Shown in pieces: positions 59,560 through 64,000 of a DNA stretch of 64,000 nucleotides. The translations under genes and the position numbers were made by a program. Origin of the DNA: Akebia trifoliata (lineage: Eukaryota > Streptophyta > Magnoliopsida > Ranunculales > Lardizabalaceae); contig JADQWC010000527.1 of assembly GCA_017979445.1 (NCBI GenBank), positions 62,001 to 126,000 of the forward strand. Reading direction: 5' to 3'. The first letter of the stretch is position 1. Each line of letters opens with the position of its first letter. The notes under the pieces are model-generated. The model did not search any database and had not been told where the DNA came from. It saw only the letters and a program-made list of their open reading frames with translations.

Positions 59560-61700
59560 CGTTTTCTTGATGTCATAAACTCAGTGCAACCATATTTTAT
59601 ATATGTCGATCACCTCTAGGGTTGTAGTTTTTCGATCCTAAAAGATAATCTTGTTTCTTGCTAACCAAATGCACTGTAATATAACCATGGTGTCATTGAG
59701 AGAATAGCGGAGAATTGAGATTTATTATACTTCCCCCATAAACAACCTAGCTTCAGATTTAAAGGAAAATGCATTGTGTGTTGAAGGGTGATAAAGAAGT
59801 ACTCCCAAATTTCCTTAGCAAGAGTAAATCTGGAGAATTCTTCATTTTACTCACAATGTGGACATCTTGACGTTAATTTCATCTCCTTTTTTCAAACTAG
59901 TTCGACTGAAGATGCATTTTGAAAACCTTTCCAAGCAAAGATTTTTTACTTTTGAGGAGAATAATAATTCTAGTTCTTCATCCATTTACCATCCGGAACA
60001 CGTTTTCCTCTAACATAATTCCACCCAACCTTCGATGAAACAAGCTTGAATTGGCTTCACTCCAAATCAGCTTTTCACCTAAACATTTCAGCAGGTTTGT
60101 TTGAAGGATAGCCTCCATAGAAGCTCTATTACTTACCTTATAACAGAGAATATTTCCAACCCATTCTCCATTCTTCCACACCTCTCCTACCTTAAGATCT
60201 TTGTTTCCATCTGAGAAGAAATTACAAAGAGGGATATCTCCTTTCCAATTTTCCAAGAACCAGGAAGTCTAACTTCCATAAAAAAAAAAAGAGTTTTGTG
60301 GAATTTAAAATAATGGGGTGCATGAATTTACTCATACTTCTCCAGATTTTTGAGCCTCTTGATTGTGAACATGTCGTCCACCAATCATCTCTTTTCACAT
60401 AGCTTGATTTTATGACCTCTACCCAAAGACATTTTTCCCTAAATAAGCCTCCAACAAATTTTAATCATTTTGGCTTTATGGGTATCTGACAAATATCAAA
60501 TCCTTATAACTTCCTCCAATTTTGGTTTACACACCTTTTCCAAGCAACAAAGTAATGTTTCTTCCTACCATCCTCCCCCCACACACACAAAAAAAAAGTT
60601 TGAGAAGCATGAATCTCCTAGATGCTTTGGAGACAAGTTTTTTACAAGAATCCCTCATCAATCTTCCTAAGAAAAGTGGTACTTTCAAGATAGTTTGCTG
60701 GAAAAGAGCCTTTCAAGAAACCCAACACCTCTCTAATAGCCGCAACCTTTCTTGCTTCCACGTGTCACAACAATAAAATTTTGCTTTTCTCTATGTTTAT
60801 TTATTTCCATGAAGCCTTCTCATACTCCTCCAAAAATTCTTTCATAGCAAGTAAGGACTTCTTTGTTGCATTAGTGAAGATAACAAGGTTGTCCGCAAAA
60901 ATAAGGTGAGGCGAAGCTAATCCTCCTCTTGTTACTAAGAATCTTTCAGTTTTCCCAAGATAACGAGCTTATTTAGACCACACGTAGTGTTTCTTTAGCT
61001 AAGATGAATAATCCAGGAGAAAATGGATCATTCTATCTCAACCCTCTCATTTCCTGAAAATAACCATGGAGTCCCATTCAGTAGGATAGAAAAGAAGGCA
61101 CTTTGAATATCTCCCTGGACCAGTTTCACAAAGTCTTTTGAGAATCCCATATTCTTCAAGACCACCAATAAGATCATGTTGTATGCCTTGTTCATGTTGA
61201 TATTTAAAGTTATATTTTTTTCCCTTTAGTTCACTGTCAACGTCATCAATAATTTCATGCTCAACAATTACATTGTTGTAGATTTTCCTTCCTTTTACAA
61301 AAGGCTCCTTACTTAGGGGAGATAATAAAAATGAAGGATTTTGCTTAATATGTTAGCTAGAATTTTAGAGATAATCTATAATGAAAAATTGCATAAAATG
61401 GTGGGTTAAAGTTAAAGAAAATTAAAGGTACTTCTACTTTCAGGATCAATGTAATGGCTATTGTGTTAACTATTTTGGGATAATACCTTCCTTGAAGAAA
61501 TTATCTACTGCAGCTAGAAAGTCTTCTCTAATAATCTGTCGGGTCCTCAAGTAGAAAAAACCTAAAACGTCAGGACCCATTTCTCCATGAACATTCATTC
61601 CCTTGATGCCTTCTAACACTTCATTGGCATTAGGAATAACAAATAATTTCTAATTCTGAGCGATAATGACTTTTTCCCTTTTGTCCTCCAAAAAAGTTGG
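59560..61700 (-). pseudogene. L1-type LINE reverse transcriptase relic
   Basis: Minus-strand translation in broken frames follows plant L1 ORF2 order. About 61600-61430: KGMNVHGEMGPDVLGFF...IIREDFLAAVDNFFKEG (equivalent of the PGPDG...FF region). About 61395-61290: SKILANILSKI and then PFVKGRKIYNN. About 61225-61030: NINMNKAYNMI...LKNMGFSKDFVKLVQ...ILLNGTPW. About 61030-60850: a NDPFSPGLFILA-like segment and IFADNLVIF, where the catalytic FADD has become FADN. About 60256-59978: the C-terminal region with KNGEWVGNI. About 59710: a W-to-ARN like tail. Many stops and frame changes; the endonuclease part is not seen. The 61730-64000 copia relic adjoins its upstream side and may have inserted into it. 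Confidence 0.85.
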
Positions 61701-61729
61701 ATTCTATGAAAAATGTTCCTGAGGGGGAG

Positions 61730-62332
61730 TCTAAGGAGGTCATCCAAGAAGTGGAAAACAAAATTTATTAATTATTTTATACATTTAAATCTCAATATAA
61801 CTATTATCTTGTCCTAATAGAATCAATCAAACACATATCTCAAATAATCATTCATGAACAAAAATCTAATTCAAGTTATCATTACTTACCTTGTGCCATT
61901 GCTAAATCTTTAATCCAATGTTTTTGAAGATGTTCCATTTAATCTCCTCTTTTCTCGTGCTTTGCGAAACTTCAATGGATTAGTCTTTTCTTTTAAACTC
62001 ACCTTCTCTCTTTTCTCTATTTGGATTGGTTGAATTTTGTGATCAATGGATAACATTTCCTTTATCTCAGCGTTTTGTGTCCTCTTCCAACAACTCTAAT
62101 ATGGGGTTAGTCAATCCCTTTTATAGATGAAGGTTGAGAGCCAGGATTAATTCTTTTTTCCTATCCATCAAAGTCTTACTAATTCATTAAAAAATTTAAT
62201 TATAATGATATTAGGTTTCTATTTAAAATTGATATCTATTATATTATAGAATCCACGTGTAATTTAGAAATTAAAATCATGGAGGTCAATGGACCTAAAT
62301 CAATGAGGTCAAAACGTTACATGAGTTCTAAT
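61730..62332 (-). repeat. 3' LTR of a degenerate copia element (left limit uncertain)
   Basis: On the minus strand the polypurine tract AAGTGGGAGATT (about 62333-62344) is followed by ATTAGAACTC, the usual copia junction with a decayed LTR start. A TATA box, CTATAAAAG, lies at 62118-62126 (minus). The other LTR end was not identified; 61730 is only where LINE similarity begins. Confidence 0.5.
62118..62126 (-). promoter_or_regulatory. LTR TATA box
   Basis: CTATAAAAG on the minus strand, about 210 bases inside the presumed LTR start. Confidence 0.45.
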
Positions 62333-62652
62333 AATCTCCCACTTGATCCATTAAATCAATTGTGCTAATAGTGAATTTCAAAATATTTTGAAAATTGAGT
62401 TAATTTTAGGATTCTATAATAAAAAATATTTTATACATGATCACAACTTTTAAAATCATCAATATTCCCAATTTATAATTAAATTATTTAATGTCATATT
62501 TCAATTAAATATTAATTTGAGTCATGGTGGCTGTATGTCGTCTATGTCATACTTCCTTCTATGTACCATGCCATCAATACTCTCTTTGATATAGTTTTCA
62601 ATTGTGTCATTTTCATTTTATCTTATCAAGATTTTTTTTTGTATTACTTAAA

Positions 62653-62998
62653 TCCAAACAAAATATGCATAATATAATTGGTAATAAGAAATAAACATAA
62701 ATGAACTTATTTAGTATTAATATTAATGTCAATAACATAACCACTTTAAAGTAATTTATTCTATATACATAAAAGATTTTCTCAAAAGATCCATCTTGAT
62801 AACATATTCTTTATAAACTTTTGAATCCAAACAAAATATGCATAATATAATTGGAAACAAGAAATAAATAGAAATGAACTTATTTAGTATTAATATTAAT
62901 ATCAATAACATAACCACTTGAAAGTAATTTATTCTATATACATAAAAGATTTTTCCCAAAGACTTATCTTGATAACATGTTCTTTATAAACTTTTGAT
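62653..62998 (-). repeat. 173-bp tandem duplication
   Basis: CCAAACAAAATATGCATAAT and the next 165 bases occur at 62653 and 62826 with few differences, through TTATTCTATATACATAAAAG and GATAACAT(A/G)TTCTTTATAA. It lies between the copia RNase H end and its polypurine tract. Confidence 0.9.
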
Positions 62999-62999
62999 G

Positions 63000-64000
63000 A
63001 TAACTCATTTGTCAATAGATCAGTCATCATTTGGGTGGTATTAATATTTTCTAATAATACTAACTGTTTTTGGATTCTGTCTCTAACTATTGACTATTTA
63101 ACTTCTATGTGTTTCGTACCATTCAAATATTTTTCATTTTTAGAGAAAAACATAGTTGCGATTTTATCACAATATATCTTTAACAACTTGACTATATATT
63201 CAACATCTCCAAGTCCTGAGGTAAAATTCTACAACCAAAGAGCATGATTCGTAGTTTCAAAGCATGCATCAAATTCAGCCTTCATATTGGATAAAGCAGT
63301 AATGATCTGCTTCACACTCCTCCTCCTAATAGAAATATGAAATTCGATGCATACTTTTTGTTATCAGAGCATCTGACAAAATCTGAATTCGAGTACATAA
63401 TCATATTTAGATGATTTGATCTCCTATAAGTAAACATATAATCCTGCGTCCCTTGTAGATATCTCATAACATTCTTTACAACTTTCTAATGATCTATTAT
63501 TAGATTATTTTGATATCTTCCTAATATTCCAATTGCAAAACTGATATCTGGTTTGGTATAGGTCTAAACATACATCAAACTCCTTATAACTGAAGCATAC
63601 GAAATATCATTCATCTGCTTCCTTTCTAAATCATTTTACAGACATTGCATCAAGTTGAACTTGTCACCTTTCTCGATAAACGCCTCACCATTAGAACAAG
63701 ATTGCATATTATATCTCTCTAAGACTCTATTGATATAATATTTTTGAAACAATCCTAATAATCTTTGAGATCAATTCCTAAGGATTTTTATTTAGATAAC
63801 ATATGTTACCTCACCTATATCAACCATCTTAAAATTCTTAGTAAGATAATTCTTGATTTCATGCAACAAACCAAGATTACTATTAACTAACAGAATATCA
63901 TACACATACAAAACCAACATAATAAAATTGCTCGCATTGATCTTCAGATATATACATTGTCAATATTACTTTTTTTAAATCCAAAAGAGGTAATGGTATC
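63000..64000 (-). pseudogene. Ty1/copia RT and RNase H relic, cut by window edge
   Basis: Minus-strand translation gives the end of copia pol. From about 63930 to 63700: LYVYDILLVNSNLGLLHEIKN-like sequence, in which the catalytic YVDD has become YVYD, then KNFKMVDIGEV. About 63640-63420: NDLERKQMNDISYASVIRSL...PDISFAIGILGRY. About 63470-63390: MRYLQGTQDYMFTYR. About 63290-63010, RNase H: AEFDACFETTNHALWL...FTSGLGDVEYIVK...IYCDKIATMFFSKNEKYLNG. Several in-frame stops show it is dead. Its LTR lies to the left (61730-62332) and its upstream part runs off the window. Confidence 0.9.

Overview
This is a nuclear window from a flowering plant. The evidence is a GRAS transcription factor of the LATERAL SUPPRESSOR type, a MAP3K-epsilon gene relic with plant introns, Ty1/copia, Ty3/gypsy and L1 elements, tRNA-derived SINEs, foldback elements and many (TA)n tracts. 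The species cannot be named from the sequence. Gene density is very low: only one gene (53353-54585) looks intact.

Layout. 1-1715 is the 5' end of a minus-strand Ty1/copia element that leaves the window on the left (LTR, primer site, gag, start of protease). 1716-13150 is AT-rich intergenic DNA with decayed duplications, three tandem tRNA-like SINE heads (6100-6480), a nested foldback element (9463-9822), a minus-strand SINE (9850-10083), a promoter/leader-like stretch (3500-3700) and two weak exon-like clusters. 13150-18984 is an intron-containing pseudogene of the C-terminal half of MAP3K epsilon, with L1 tails in two introns. 19000-25150 is intergenic and holds one dispersed 240-bp duplication.

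25157-47940 is the most striking part: a CpG-rich tandem satellite of about 378 bp. Each unit is itself an ancient dimer (about 180 + 198 bp). The array is split at 28387-37928 by a complete, young, non-coding LTR retrotransposon in minus orientation (1.7-kb LTRs, 5-bp target duplication CATAC, Tat/Ogre-like primer site and polypurine tract). The right part of the array shows higher-order periodicity and then decays toward 47940.

48222-48580 is a second foldback element. 50087-52596 is a short non-coding LTR element with target duplication ATTTA. 53353-54585 is the intronless GRAS gene (LAS), with upstream AUGs in its putative leader and a quiet 3' flank. 58320-59190 is a duplicated block with a poly-G tract. 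59560-61700 is a dead L1 reverse transcriptase on the minus strand. 61730-64000 is the 3' end of a dead minus-strand Ty1/copia element (LTR, polypurine tract, RNase H, RT).

The genes do not form a pathway. The window reads as one developmental regulator beside a large repeat-rich, probably heterochromatic block. All similarity calls were made by eye from protein and DNA motifs; no search was run.
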